Source: Microbulbifer sp. YPW16 | GTDB lineage: Bacteria; Pseudomonadota; Gammaproteobacteria; Pseudomonadales; Cellvibrionaceae | Reading direction: 5' to 3' | NCBI RefSeq assembly: GCF_021290385.1 | Contig: NZ_CP089928.1 | Coordinates: 2,154,501 to 2,218,500 of the forward strand | Length of the DNA stretch: 64,000 nt | Part shown: in pieces, positions 46,212 to 55,962 of the stretch | Position numbering within the stretch: position 1 is the stretch's first letter | Layout of the letters: each line of letters begins with the position of its first letter | Notes under the pieces: generated by a model | Databases searched by the model: none | Told to the model about the DNA's origin: nothing | Seen by the model: only the letters and a program-made list of their open reading frames with translations | Program-made: the position numbers and the translations under genes

Positions 46212-47120
46212 GTGCCAGAGAGAGATTCCGCCGCAGCCGGCCTGCTCGCCGGTGTTACTGCCTTCCTGATGTGGGGCGTGGCCCCGCTGTACTTCAAGCT
46301 GCTGGACGGCATCTCCGCCCCGGAGATCCTCGCCCACCGCAGTATCTGGGCGCTGGTGCTGGCCATGGTGGTGCTGGCAATCATCGGCAAGCTGCCGGAC
46401 TTCATGGCCACCCTGCGCGACCGCAAGCGCATGACCACCCTGGCGCTGTCCACCCTGCTGATCGGCAGCAACTGGCTGGTGTTTATCTGGGCCGTGACCA
46501 GCAATCACCTGCTGTCCGCCAGCCTGGGCTACTACATCAACCCGCTGATCAACGTGCTGCTGGGTGTGCTGTTTATGGGCGAGCGGCTGCGGCCGCTGCA
46601 GTGGCTGGCGGTGGCCCTGGCGGCCATCGGTATCGGGCACGAGCTGTGGCAGTTCGGCGAGCTGCCGGTGGTGGCACTGTTCCTGGCGCTGTCGTTCGGT
46701 TTTTACGGCCTGGTGCGCAAGCGCGCACCGGTGGAGAGCCTGACCGGCCTGGCCATGGAAACCCTGTTTATGCTGCCCATTGCCCTGACCTACCTGGTGC
46801 TGAGCACCAGCCCCAGCAGCAACATGGCCAACAACGACTGGCAGCTGAACGGCCTGCTGCTGCTCGCCGGCCCGGTGACCCTGCTGCCGCTGCTGCTGTT
46901 CAATATCGCCGCGCGCCGGCTGAACCTGTCCACGGTTGGCTTCCTGCAATACCTGGCGCCGACGCTGATGCTGGTGATCGCCACCCAGCTGTTCGGCGAG
47001 CCGTTCAGCGAGACCAAGCTGGTGACCTTCGCCTTCGTCTGGTTCGGCCTGGCCCTCTACTCCACCGATGCCCTGGCCCAGCGGCGCAGGGACAGGGCGC
47101 TGCGGCAGGCGGCGATCTGA
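46212..47120 (+). CDS. rarD: RarD-like EamA transporter
   Basis: 302 residues with about ten membrane segments. GLLAGVTAFLMWGVAPLYFK at the start and LSASLGYYINPLINVLLG, plus the late FLQYLAPTLMLVIA, are RarD signatures (DMT superfamily; chloramphenicol-sensitive protein in E. coli). Start uncertain: the open frame runs back into the REP array, so GTG at 46212, just before the first membrane segment, is preferred. Transport substrate unknown. Confidence 0.9.
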   Translation: MPERDSAAAGLLAGVTAFLMWGVAPLYFKLLDGISAPEILAHRSIWALVLAMVVLAIIGKLPDFMATLRDRKRMTTLALSTLLIGSNWLVFIWAVTSNHLLSASLGYYINPLINVLLGVLFMGERLRPLQWLAVALAAIGIGHELWQFGELPVVALFLALSFGFYGLVRKRAPVESLTGLAMETLFMLPIALTYLVLSTSPSSNMANNDWQLNGLLLLAGPVTLLPLLLFNIAARRLNLSTVGFLQYLAPTLMLVIATQLFGEPFSETKLVTFAFVWFGLALYSTDALAQRRRDRALRQAAI

Positions 47121-47125
47121 CGGGC

Positions 47126-47574
47126 ATCGCGGCCATGGGCCGCTCCTACAGCGCGCCCTTTTCGTAGGGGGACCCTGTGTCCGCCCGGCAGGGTCCAGGG
47201 CAATAGCCCGGACCCACCACGCATCCCGCAAATCCGGGTCGCGGCCAGCGGCCGCTCCTACGGTCGCATTGCCACAGGACACGCGGCCGGGATGGGCACA
47301 TCGGGCTCCCATATCCGCAGGGGCGGACCTTGTGTCCGCCCGGCAGGACCCAGGGCGATAGCCCGGAAAAACCGCGGGCATCCTGCCAGCCCCGATCGCG
47401 GCCAGCGGCCGCTCCTGCGGTCGCGTTGCCACAGGACACGCGGCCGGGATAAGCACATCGGGATCCCATATCCGTAGGGGCGGACCCTGTGTCCGCCCGG
47501 CGGGGCCCAGGGCGATACGCCGGAACCTCCCCGCACATCCTGCCACCCCGATCGCGGCCAGCGGCCGCTCCTGC
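47126..47574. repeat. REP cluster with tandem period about 156 bp
   Basis: Minus GCGGCC-class copies end the window of each unit: GCGGCCAG starts at 47241, 47398 and 47554 (periods 157 and 156), each followed by GTAGGGGCGGACC-type plus elements near 47318 and 47476; an earlier minus copy is at 47126-47149. Long flanks containing ACACGCGGCCGGGAT are repeated as well. No gene inside. Confidence 0.88.
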
Positions 47575-47589
47575 GGCAACGCTGCGAGC

Positions 47590-48210
47590 CTATTGGGCCT
47601 GGCCATAAGTGGCCAGGTACTCCCCCGGGATTTCCACCGCGCTGAAGCCACCGGAAAAAGCGGTGATGATCACCGCCGACAGCAGCAGCCCCGCCACGCA
47701 CATGCCATAGCCCAGGCGGTCCCTCGCCACAGCCCCCATGCGATTGCGCAGCAGCCAGTGGGCGGCGCAGGCCAGGTGGGCGAAGATCGCCGCTACCGCC
47801 AGGAAGTAGTAGGGCAGGAAGAACAGTGAGTAGGGGAACACATGCATCCCCGCCGCGGCATAGAAGAAGTTCGTATCCAGCCCCAGCACCGAGCGCCCGA
47901 ACAGCACCGCGCTCACATGTACCAGCAGGAAAAACGCCAGGTAACAACCGGATATTGCCTGTAACCGGTCGAAGAAATCCTGCCGCTGGCCAAACCGCCG
48001 CGCGACAAAATACAGGCCGGAACACACCTGGAACAGCACACAGCCGATCAGCAGGGCCTCCACCAGCGGCAACCGGTACACCTGGCGCAGGTTCTCCATC
48101 AACTGGATATGGGCTTCGACACCGGCCACGGCAAACCCGTGGTTGGCGATATGGAACATGGCGAAGAGGGCGATGATCACCGCGGAACTGCGGTGCAGGG
48201 TATGCAACAT
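47590..48210 (-). CDS. Integral membrane protein, cytochrome-b-like
   Basis: 206 residues with five membrane segments. Histidines in the segments (MFHIANHGFAVAG, LLVHVSAVLFG, GMHVFPYS) recall succinate dehydrogenase or fumarate reductase cytochrome b subunits, but no such operon is nearby. Heme binding is an inference. It ends just inside the REP cluster region. Confidence 0.65.
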   Translation of the reverse strand: MLHTLHRSSAVIIALFAMFHIANHGFAVAGVEAHIQLMENLRQVYRLPLVEALLIGCVLFQVCSGLYFVARRFGQRQDFFDRLQAISGCYLAFFLLVHVSAVLFGRSVLGLDTNFFYAAAGMHVFPYSLFFLPYYFLAVAAIFAHLACAAHWLLRNRMGAVARDRLGYGMCVAGLLLSAVIITAFSGGFSAVEIPGEYLATYGQAQ

Positions 48211-48272
48211 GGGAACTCCTTTCCCCGGCGGGTTAACGGAAATATTTTACCGGCCCGACTATACCCTGTGGA

Positions 48273-49247
48273 TTATTGCATTAACCAGTCGTCCAGCGCC
48301 GTGAGGATCTGGTGCCGGTAGGGCTGGGTCTCGTTGATCATCTGGTGGCGCGCGCCGCGGATAATCACCCGCTTGCTATTGGGGAAACGCGAGCGGATGG
48401 CACGCATGTTGTAGCGCCAGGAGACGGTCTCGTCACCGGTGCCCTGGATCACCAGGATGCGCTTCTCATTGACTGCGGTTTTGGGGAAGGTCTTCAGCCA
48501 GTCCACCATGGCCGCCAGCCAGCGCATGGACATCACCGGTGACTGCAGCGGGTCGCGGTGGGCCTGGCGGCGGGCGAACTCGGCATCGTGGGTATTGATA
48601 TTGAAGCCGCGGTTGGGGGCCACCATAAAGAAGCGCCCCAGGTAGAACATCCACTTGCGCACATGCCAGCGCGCCGGGCGCACCAGCGGTGCCAGCAGCA
48701 TGATTTTGTCGAACGGCTGCCAGCGGCTGTACTGCAGGTAGGCCAGCAGTGCCGCGCCGCCGGTGCTCTGCCCCATGGCATGCCAGGGGCCCGGGAGGCG
48801 GTCGCGGGCAATGTGCAGCAGCGCCCCCAGTACCTGCCGGTACTGCAGGAAGGAATTGATCGCCACCCGCTCGCCACTGGACAGGCCGTGGCCGGGGAAA
48901 TCGAAGATCACCACGTTGTAGCCGCGCTCCAGCCCGAAGCGGATGGCGGCACCGTAGATACCGGTGTGGTCGAAATAACCGTGGCAGATAAACAGTGTGC
49001 CGCGGGGCTTTTCCAGCAGCCAGTACTGGGCCACCAGCTCGTAGCCGGCCACCTCGAAGGTGCCGACACCGGTCTTGCTCGCCTGGGGGAAATTCAGCTG
49101 GTAGAAGTTGCGGTATTCCTGCAGGGCCGGCAACAGCTCGCAGCCACTGAAGTCCAGCGGTGCCAGTTCGTTACGCAACGCCGAGAAGTCCGGTCGACTG
49201 AAGACCGGGCTGTGTTCAACGGCGGAGAATTCCTGCAATAGATCCAT
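48273..49247 (-). CDS. Alpha/beta hydrolase, lysophospholipase-like
   Basis: 324 residues. ICHGYFDHTGIYG (oxyanion), VVIFDFPGHGLSSG, nucleophile elbow MGQSTGG, Asp in QGTGDETVSW and His in GARHQMINE form a complete triad typical of PldB/monoacylglycerol-lipase-like enzymes. No signal peptide. Likely cytoplasmic or peripheral. Confidence 0.88.
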   Translation of the reverse strand: MDLLQEFSAVEHSPVFSRPDFSALRNELAPLDFSGCELLPALQEYRNFYQLNFPQASKTGVGTFEVAGYELVAQYWLLEKPRGTLFICHGYFDHTGIYGAAIRFGLERGYNVVIFDFPGHGLSSGERVAINSFLQYRQVLGALLHIARDRLPGPWHAMGQSTGGAALLAYLQYSRWQPFDKIMLLAPLVRPARWHVRKWMFYLGRFFMVAPNRGFNINTHDAEFARRQAHRDPLQSPVMSMRWLAAMVDWLKTFPKTAVNEKRILVIQGTGDETVSWRYNMRAIRSRFPNSKRVIIRGARHQMINETQPYRHQILTALDDWLMQ

Positions 49248-49331
49248 ATTTCAATGGTACTGCATTTTGCCAGCGGGGGAATCCTGGCGTGTCACGGTAA
49301 CGCCATGGTGCTATCGAGGAGGCCGGGGGGC

Positions 49332-49903
49332 GGGCGGACACAAGGTCCGCCCCTACGATTGGATTGGAGCCGGGGAAGGGTCTGCGTTTACCGCCGCCTT
49401 CCGAACACCGCAGGAGCGGCCGCTGGCCGCGATAATTCCGGGCCCATTACCGCAGGCACTGGTACAGGGCCATCTCATTGCCACCCGTAGGGGCGCACCT
49501 TGTGTGCGCCCTTGCAGGAGATGGCACCTCGGGCGGACACGAGGTCCGCCCCTACGACGGGATTGGAGCCGGGGAAGAGTCTGCAGTTACCGCCGCCTTC
49601 CGAACACGGTAGGAGCGGCCGCTGGCCGCGATAATTCCGGGCCCAATACCGCAGCCACCCGTAGGGGCGTGCCTTGTGTGCGCCCTTTCAGGAGATGGCA
49701 CCTCGGGCGGACACGAGGTCCGCCCCTACGACGGGATTGGAGCCAGGAAATCGTCTGCGTTTACCGCCGCCTTCCGAACACCGTAGGAGCGGCCGCTGGC
49801 CGCGATAATTCCGGGCCCAATACCGCAGCCACCCGTAGGGGCGTGCCTTGTGTGCGCCCTTTCAGGAGATGGCACCTCGGGCGGACACGAGGTCCGCCCC
49901 TAC
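49332..49903. repeat. Tandem array of 174-bp REP units
   Basis: GGGCGGACAC occurs at 49332, 49531, 49705 and 49879: the last two periods are exactly 174, the first is 199 because of a 25-bp insertion. Each unit has a minus GGAC-class element, a plus GCGGCC-class element and a plus GCAC-class element. The array fills the gap between the lysophospholipase and hisF. Confidence 0.93.
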
Positions 49904-49920
49904 ATGGACCGGGGTTGGAA

Positions 49921-50679
49921 TTAGAGCCGCATCTCGATGCCGGCGTCGTGCATATATTGCTTGGCCTCGGCGATGGTGTATTCGCCGAAGTGGAAGATGC
50001 TGGCTGCCAGTACCGCGTCGGCACCGCCCTCGAGCACACCGTCGGCCAGGTGCTGCAGGTTGCCGACGCCGCCGGAGGCGATCACCGGTACCGGCACCGC
50101 GTCGGACACGGCGCGGGTCAGGGCCAGGTCGAAGCCGTTCTTGGTGCCGTCGCGATCCATGCTGGTGAGCAGGATTTCCCCGGCGCCCAGGCCGGCCATT
50201 TTCTTCGCCCACTCCACCGCATCGATACCGGTGGGCTTGCGGCCGCCGTGGGTGAAAATCTCCCACTTGCTGTGTCCCACCTGCTTGGCATCGATGGCGA
50301 CCACGATGCACTGGCGGCCGAAACGCTCGGCGGCCTCGCGCACGAACTCGGGGTTTTTCACCGCGGCGGAATTGATGGCGGTCTTGTCGGCGCCGGCGTT
50401 CAGCAGGTTGCGGATATCCTGGATGGTGCGCACACCCCCACCGACGGTGAGCGGGATAAACACCTGCGAGGCCATCTGCTCCACGGTGTGCAGCATGGTG
50501 TCGCGGCCCTCGTGGGTGGCGGTGATATCGAGGAAGGTAATCTCGTCCGCACCCGCCTCGTTGTAGCGCCGGGCGATTTCCACCGGGTCGCCGGCATCGC
50601 GAATATCGACAAAGTTAACGCCCTTCACCACGCGGCCGGCATCGACGTCCAGGCAGGGGATGATTCGTTTGGCGAGCAT
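49921..50679 (-). CDS. hisF: Imidazole glycerol phosphate synthase, cyclase subunit
   Basis: 252 residues, a half-repeat beta/alpha barrel. Catalytic Asp11 in PCLDVDAG and Asp130 in VVAIDAK are present, with phosphate loops GGGVRT and IASGGVG. It uses ammonia from HisH to form IGP and AICAR. Last gene of hisB-hisH-hisA-hisF. Confidence 0.97.
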   Translation of the reverse strand: MLAKRIIPCLDVDAGRVVKGVNFVDIRDAGDPVEIARRYNEAGADEITFLDITATHEGRDTMLHTVEQMASQVFIPLTVGGGVRTIQDIRNLLNAGADKTAINSAAVKNPEFVREAAERFGRQCIVVAIDAKQVGHSKWEIFTHGGRKPTGIDAVEWAKKMAGLGAGEILLTSMDRDGTKNGFDLALTRAVSDAVPVPVIASGGVGNLQHLADGVLEGGADAVLAASIFHFGEYTIAEAKQYMHDAGIEMRL

Positions 50680-50702
50680 ATGACTTACCCCTCTCTAATC
50701 CC

Positions 50703-51434
50703 TTACTGGCCCCACTCGTCACAGAGTTTCTGTGCCGCGCCCAGGTCCAGCTTGTCCTCGTAGATGGCGCGGCCGGTAATGGCCCCGTAGATATCCCTCG
50801 CTTCCAGCAGCTGCTCGATATCCTCGATGGAGCTGACCCCGCCGGAGGCGATGATCGGCACCTTCACCGCGTGGGCCAGTTCCAGCGTGGCCGGGATATT
50901 CACCCCCTGCATCATGCCGTCACGGGCGATATCGGTGTAGACGATGGCGCTCACGCCGCAGTCCTCGAAGCGTTTCGCCATCTCGGTGGCCTTCTGGTCG
51001 GACACCTGGGCCCAGCCCTCGGTGGCCACCAGGCCGTCCTTCGCATCCAGGCCGACAATGATGTGGCCCTCGAACTCGCGGCAGGCTTCCTTCACCAGCT
51101 CCGGGTTCTTGACCGCAGCGGTGCCGATAATGGCCCAGGTCACGCCCGCGTCCAGGTAGCGCTCGATGGTGGGCAGGTCACGGATACCGCCGCCGATCTG
51201 TACCGGCAGGTCCGGGAAGGCCTTCGCGATTGCATTCACCGCCTCGCCGTTGACCGGGTTGCCGGCAAAGGCACCGTTCAGGTCCACCAGGTGCAGGCGA
51301 CGCGCGCCCTGGTCCACCCAGTGCTGCGCGGTGGCCAGCGGATCGTCGGAGAATACGGTGGCATCGTCCATTTCGCCCTGGCGCAGGCGCACGCACTGGC
51401 CGTCTTTCAGGTCGATCGCGGGAATTACAATCAT
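50703..51434 (-). CDS. hisA: Phosphoribosylformimino-5-aminoimidazole carboxamide ribotide isomerase
   Basis: 243 residues, a barrel homologous to His[15 protein letters not shown] at the start, VQIGGGIRD and [12 protein letters not shown] hold the catalytic Asp pair; IIASGGVSS binds phosphate. Fourth-step Amadori isomerase of histidine synthesis. 23 bases from hisF. Confidence 0.97.
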   Translation of the reverse strand: MIVIPAIDLKDGQCVRLRQGEMDDATVFSDDPLATAQHWVDQGARRLHLVDLNGAFAGNPVNGEAVNAIAKAFPDLPVQIGGGIRDLPTIERYLDAGVTWAIIGTAAVKNPELVKEACREFEGHIIVGLDAKDGLVATEGWAQVSDQKATEMAKRFEDCGVSAIVYTDIARDGMMQGVNIPATLELAHAVKVPIIASGGVSSIEDIEQLLEARDIYGAITGRAIYEDKLDLGAAQKLCDEWGQ

Positions 51435-51477
51435 GGTCAGTCTTTCTGTTGGCGGTGTATCAAATTGTGTGATCGCT

Positions 51478-51550
51478 GTAGGAGCGGCCCATGGCCGCGA
51501 CAGCCCCGGGCATTCAGCAAGCCGGGATCGCGACCATGGGCCGCTCCTAC
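51478..51550. repeat. REPIN between hisH and hisA
   Basis: GTAGGAGCGG-CCCATGGCCGCGA (51478-51500) and its reverse complement with one change (51528-51550) form a 73-bp inverted pair with outward GTAG inside the histidine operon. It can form a long hairpin in the operon mRNA. Confidence 0.92.
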
Positions 51551-51562
51551 ACGGTAATGTGG

Positions 51563-52237
51563 TTAAACCCTGCCGTTCCAGGCAGTGAAATTCTTCAGCA
51601 GCCGCAGGCCGCTGTCGGCGCTCTTCTCCGGGTGGAACTGGGTGGCGAAGATATTCTCCCGGGCCACGGCGGCGGCCAGGGACACGCCGTACTCGGCCTG
51701 GCCGGCAATATCCGGGTTGTTTTCCGCTGGCACAACGCCCGCGGCGGAGGCCTCAGCGGGTACATAGTAACTGTGGACAAAGTAAAAGCGGCTGCCGTCC
51801 TCGATCCCGTTCCACAGCGGGTGCGCCTGCTTCTGCCACACCTGGTTCCAGCCCATATGCGGGACCTTTAACCGTTCACCCCCATGCCGGAGATCAGTGC
51901 CGAAAAACTTCACCGGCTCGGGGAATATGCCCAGGCAGTCGACCCCGTTATTTTCCTCGCTGCGCTGCATCATGATCTGCATGCCCACGCAGATGCCCAG
52001 CACCGGCAGGCCGGAACCGATGGCGTCCTTGAGCAGCGGCGCGAAACCGGCATCGGTAAAGCCCGCCATGCAGTCGCGGATGGCACCCACGCCGGGCACC
52101 AGCAGGCGGTCGGCACCCGTGGCCTGTTCCGGCGTGGTGGCCAGCACCACCTCATCGCCGGGCGCCACCTTCTGCAGCGCACTGGCCACCGAGTGCAGGT
52201 TGCCCATGCCGTAATCGAGTACTGCGATTTTCTGCAC
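51563..52237 (-). CDS. hisH: Imidazole glycerol phosphate synthase, glutaminase subunit
   Basis: 224 residues, class I glutamine amidotransferase. Catalytic Cys in LGICVGMQ, His in QFHPEKS and Glu next to it are intact; [11 protein letters not shown] opens the chain. GTG start at 52237 with AGGAG seven bases upstream. It works as a heterodimer with HisF. Confidence 0.97.
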   Translation of the reverse strand: MQKIAVLDYGMGNLHSVASALQKVAPGDEVVLATTPEQATGADRLLVPGVGAIRDCMAGFTDAGFAPLLKDAIGSGLPVLGICVGMQIMMQRSEENNGVDCLGIFPEPVKFFGTDLRHGGERLKVPHMGWNQVWQKQAHPLWNGIEDGSRFYFVHSYYVPAEASAAGVVPAENNPDIAGQAEYGVSLAAAVARENIFATQFHPEKSADSGLRLLKNFTAWNGRV

Positions 52238-52382
52238 CGATATTCTCCTGTGACCGCGGCCCCCGCGCAGCAGCGCGAGGGCCGGGAAAGCAAAGGGGCA
52301 GATTACGCCGATGCCGGTGACCCGGATCAGCGCTGCCCGTACCTGCGCCCGCCGGCGCGGTGAATCCTCGAGCGGGCGGCCG

Positions 52383-52970
52383 TTACAGCACACCCTTGGT
52401 GGACGGCATGGTACCCGCCATGCGCGGGTCCTCTGCCAGCGCCATGCGCAGGGCGCGGCCGAAGGCCTTGAACACCGTCTCCACCTGGTGGTGGGCGTTG
52501 TGGCCGCGCAGGCAGTCGATATGCAGGGTCACCAGCGCGTGGTTCACGAAGCCCTGGAAGAACTCGTAGAACAGCTCGGTATCGAAGTTGCCGATGCGCT
52601 TCTGGGTAAACGGCACATTCATCACCAGGCCCGGGCGACCGGAGAAGTCGACCACCACCCGTGAGAGCGCCTCGTCCAGGGGCACATAGGCGTGGCCGTA
52701 GCGGGTCATGCCCTTCTTGTCGCCGATCGCCTCGGCGATGGCCTTGCCCAGGGTGATGCCGATGTCCTCCACCGTGTGGTGGTCGTCGATATGGACGTCG
52801 CCGTCGCAGGTGATATCCAGGTCGATCATGCCGTGGCGGGCAATCTGGTCGAGCATATGCTCGAGGAAGGGCACCCCGGTATCGAACTTGCCGTTGCCCT
52901 GGCCATCCAGGTCCAGGCTGACCTTGATCTTGGTTTCCAGGGTGTCGCGATTGACGCTGGCCTTGCGCAT
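52383..52970 (-). CDS. hisB: Imidazoleglycerol-phosphate dehydratase
   Basis: 195 residues, single-function HisB without the phosphatase domain. Metal-binding motifs DDHHTVED and [10 protein letters not shown] are present with [12 protein letters not shown]. First gene of the cluster; 145 bases separate it from hisH. Confidence 0.97.
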   Translation of the reverse strand: MRKASVNRDTLETKIKVSLDLDGQGNGKFDTGVPFLEHMLDQIARHGMIDLDITCDGDVHIDDHHTVEDIGITLGKAIAEAIGDKKGMTRYGHAYVPLDEALSRVVVDFSGRPGLVMNVPFTQKRIGNFDTELFYEFFQGFVNHALVTLHIDCLRGHNAHHQVETVFKAFGRALRMALAEDPRMAGTMPSTKGVL

Positions 52971-53121
52971 AAGCGTTACGGTCCTTATATGATGCGTTGC
53001 AGTGCCTGTATAGAGCACTTCAGGAACAGAGGCGCGAATTATAGAGAAGAACGCCGCCGCTGTGGCCGGATAGTGTCAGATGAAACTTGATTCATGCGGT
53101 GTGGTGGATATGATACCAGCC

Positions 53122-53409
53122 ATGAACACCCGCTCACGCCATAAGTCCAACCTGTGGACCGCCCTGTTGCTGCTGATGGCCCTGCTGTCAGCACAGCCGG
53201 TATTGGCCGAGCATATCCACTTCGTGGACCCGTCGCATGAGCTGTGCGATGTGTGCTTCCACCAGATGTCCGCCGCGGCGGGCAGTGAATACCGGGCCAT
53301 TATGCCGGCCCCGGTCACCCACTACCTGCGCCAGAGCGCCCCGGTCCCCGGCGACAGCCAGCCCGAGCGCCAGACCGCCCGCGCACCCCCAGCCTCCCTG
53401 TCCCACTAA
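53122..53409 (+). CDS. Small exported His/Cys-rich protein before the TonB receptor
   Basis: 95 residues with a signal peptide ending near QPVLA. The mature start EHIHFVDPSHELCDVCFHQ contains four His and a CDVC pair, looking like a metal-binding site; the rest is Pro-rich. It precedes the TonB receptor in the same direction (224-base gap), an arrangement seen with small DUF2946-like proteins near metal receptors. Role in zinc or copper handling is inference. Confidence 0.72.
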   Translation: MNTRSRHKSNLWTALLLLMALLSAQPVLAEHIHFVDPSHELCDVCFHQMSAAAGSEYRAIMPAPVTHYLRQSAPVPGDSQPERQTARAPPASLSH

Positions 53410-53632
53410 AACCGATCGATCCGGCGGCCCGACCGTCGCACAACTGTGCGCGTGGCCTGCCACCCGGACCACAGAATTACCGTTTCGGCGCAGTGTCGCC
53501 GTAAGCCTGTGACTCCGGGAAGGAACCGCGGCGCCCGCGCGCGCCGCACAATCGAACAGGAATTCCGGCGATGCGCGCCCGCGCCCCAAGTGGCAGCCCG
53601 CGTGCACGCCCATGAGACAGGTATAACAACTG

Positions 53633-55777
53633 ATGTATAAGTCCAACAAACTGGCGCTGGCCGTAGCCGGCGCGCTGACCGTATCCGCCACTTTCGCCCA
53701 GGCCCAGCAGCAGGGCCAGGCCAGCTCCGCACTGGAAGAGGTGAACGTCACCGTCTCCCCGCTGGACAAGCCTGCCGACGCCGTGGCCGCCCCGGTGTCG
53801 GTGCTGGCCGGCGACGAGCTGCGCGACAGGGCCGCCGCCACCCTGGGCGACACCCTCAAAGACGAACTGGGCGTGGCCAACGCCTCCTTCGGCGGCGGCG
53901 TGGGCCTGCCGGTGATCCGCGGCCAGTCCGCCAACCGGGTGAAGGTCCTGAACGACAACCTGGACGTGGCCGACGCCTCCAACACCAGCTCCGACCACGC
54001 CAGCAGCGTGGAGGCCCTGCTGGCGAAGCGCATCGAGATCCTGCGCGGCCCGGCCGCCCTGCGCTACGGCAGCGGCGCCATCGGCGGCGTGGTGAACGTG
54101 ATCGACGGCCGCATTCCCACCGAGGTACCGGAGCAGCTGGAGGGCGCCCTGGAAATGCGCCACGACACCGGCAACGAACAGGATGCCGGCGTCTTCCGCC
54201 TGGGCGGCGGTGCGGGCCAGCTGGCCTGGTACCTGGACGGCACCTACCGCGAGAACGGCGACACCCAGATCCCCGGCCTGGCCATCCGCCACCACGAGGA
54301 AGAACACGGCGCGCACGAAGAGGAAGCCCTCGCCGGCGAACCGCACGCCGAAGAGGAGGAGTTCAACACCGATGGCTTTGTCGGCAACACCAGCGGCCGC
54401 GGCCACAGCTACAGCGGCGGTGCCTCGTGGATTACCGACAGCGGCTTTATCGGCCTGTCGGTGAACCAGACCGGCAAGAACTACGGCATCCCCTTCGGCA
54501 CCCATGCGCATGAGGAGGAAGTGCACGCGGGCGAGACCGCCGAGGAGCACGCAGCCCACGCCGGTGAGGAAGAGGGCCCGGAGGCGGTGCGTATCGCCAT
54601 GGAGCAGACCCGCTACGACCTGAAAGGCGAGCACCGCTTCGACGACGACTACTGGGACAAGCTCAGCGTGCGCCTGGGCCACAACGACTATGAGCACGTG
54701 GAGCTGGAAGAGGCCGAACCTGGCACCCGCTTTACCAACGACGCCTGGGAAAGCCGCATCGAGCTGACCCACGACGACGGTGGCGCCTGGCGCGGCGCCT
54801 ACGGCCTGCAGCTGTCCGACAAGGACTTCTCCGCCATCGGCGACGAGGCCTTTATCCAGCCCTCCAACACCCGCAGCGCCGGCGCCTTTGTGATGAAGGA
54901 GCGCAGCTGGGCCGACTGGCACCTGGACCTGGGCGGCCGCCTGGAGCGGGTGGAAGTGAGCCCGGAAACCGGCAGCGACCGCGACTTCAGCCTGGTCAGC
55001 GCCAGCGGTGCCATCCAGTACTTCCTGGCGGAGCACCAGCACGTGAGCCTGGGCCTCACCAGCGCCGAGCGCGCGCCGGTGGCCGAGGAGCTGTACGCCA
55101 ACGGCGCCCACCTGGCGGAATCCCGCTTTATCCTCGGCAACGCCGACCTGGATACCGAGAACTCCATCAACTGGGAGCTGGGCTACCACCACCACAACGA
55201 GGAGGCCCGCGGCTGGCACGCCGCGCGGGTGGAGGCCAACCTGTTCTACAACCAGGTGAGCGACTACATCTACGCCCAGAACACCGGCCTGGAAGACCTG
55301 GAGAGCGAGTTCCCCATCTACGCCTACGCCAACCGCGACGCCACCTTCTACGGCGCCGAGGCCTCGGTGAAATTCCCGCTGGCGGGCGGCCACTTCCTCA
55401 CCCTGTTCGGCGACAGCGTGCGTGCGCAGTTCGATGACACCCTGGTCCCCGGTGAAAGCCGCGACGTGCCGCGCATGCCGCCGCTGCGCACCGGCCTGGC
55501 CCTGGGCGGCGACTACAGCCAGTGGAACTGGGAATGGCGCACCACCCACGCCTTTGACCAGGACCGCCCGGGCGCCTTCGAGGAAGAGACCGACGGCTAC
55601 ACCCGCATGGACCTGACCGCGCGCTACAACATCAACGTGGGCGGCAGCGATGCGGTGCTGTTCGCCAGCGCCCGCAACCTGCTGGACGAGGAGATCCGCA
55701 ACTCCACCTCACTGCTGCGCGACTTCGCCCCCGAGGCGGGCCGCAGCCTGGAAGCTGGCGTTAGGTTTATTTTCTAA
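53633..55777 (+). CDS. TonB-dependent receptor, probable zinc receptor (ZnuD-like)
   Basis: 714 residues with a signal peptide (ATFAQAQQQ) and plug motifs LRGPAALRYGSGAIGGVV; it ends in the beta-barrel signature RFIF. Two external loops are packed with His and Glu (HHEEEHGAHEEE; HAHEEEVHAGETAEEHAAH), as in ZnuD zinc receptors. Zinc uptake is therefore likely, though copper or nickel cannot be excluded. The His/Cys-rich small protein upstream fits metal uptake. I see no convincing Zur box. Confidence 0.9.
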   Translation: MYKSNKLALAVAGALTVSATFAQAQQQGQASSALEEVNVTVSPLDKPADAVAAPVSVLAGDELRDRAAATLGDTLKDELGVANASFGGGVGLPVIRGQSANRVKVLNDNLDVADASNTSSDHASSVEALLAKRIEILRGPAALRYGSGAIGGVVNVIDGRIPTEVPEQLEGALEMRHDTGNEQDAGVFRLGGGAGQLAWYLDGTYRENGDTQIPGLAIRHHEEEHGAHEEEALAGEPHAEEEEFNTDGFVGNTSGRGHSYSGGASWITDSGFIGLSVNQTGKNYGIPFGTHAHEEEVHAGETAEEHAAHAGEEEGPEAVRIAMEQTRYDLKGEHRFDDDYWDKLSVRLGHNDYEHVELEEAEPGTRFTNDAWESRIELTHDDGGAWRGAYGLQLSDKDFSAIGDEAFIQPSNTRSAGAFVMKERSWADWHLDLGGRLERVEVSPETGSDRDFSLVSASGAIQYFLAEHQHVSLGLTSAERAPVAEELYANGAHLAESRFILGNADLDTENSINWELGYHHHNEEARGWHAARVEANLFYNQVSDYIYAQNTGLEDLESEFPIYAYANRDATFYGAEASVKFPLAGGHFLTLFGDSVRAQFDDTLVPGESRDVPRMPPLRTGLALGGDYSQWNWEWRTTHAFDQDRPGAFEEETDGYTRMDLTARYNINVGGSDAVLFASARNLLDEEIRNSTSLLRDFAPEAGRSLEAGVRFIF

Positions 55778-55813
55778 GCGATCACGCTTTTTCCCCTCAT
55801 TTCCCCACCTTTG

Positions 55814-55845
55814 CGGTTCCGTCATATGCGGCGGAACCGTTTTTT
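55814..55845 (+). terminator. Rho-independent terminator after the TonB receptor
   Basis: CGGTTCCG, ten-base loop, CGGAACCG, then TTTTTT; 37 bases past the receptor stop. Confidence 0.85.
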
Positions 55846-55962
55846 CCTACAATTGCCCAACCGTATGAAGAAGTACGCGCAGCGGCGACGGTGCGGCGCC
55901 CGTGCGTGGCGCCTCCCGCAGCCCGCTGCCAGCCACAGAAAATAACAGGGATCACCCACTCC

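Noticed and set aside
52971..53632. Zur box before the zinc-type receptor
   Set aside because: GATATGATACC and GGTATAACAAC resemble fragments of a Zur site but neither is a convincing dyad.
53477..55549. 690-codon open frame on the minus strand
   Set aside because: Antisense to the TonB receptor; composition is Val/Gly/His-rich as expected from reversed codons.
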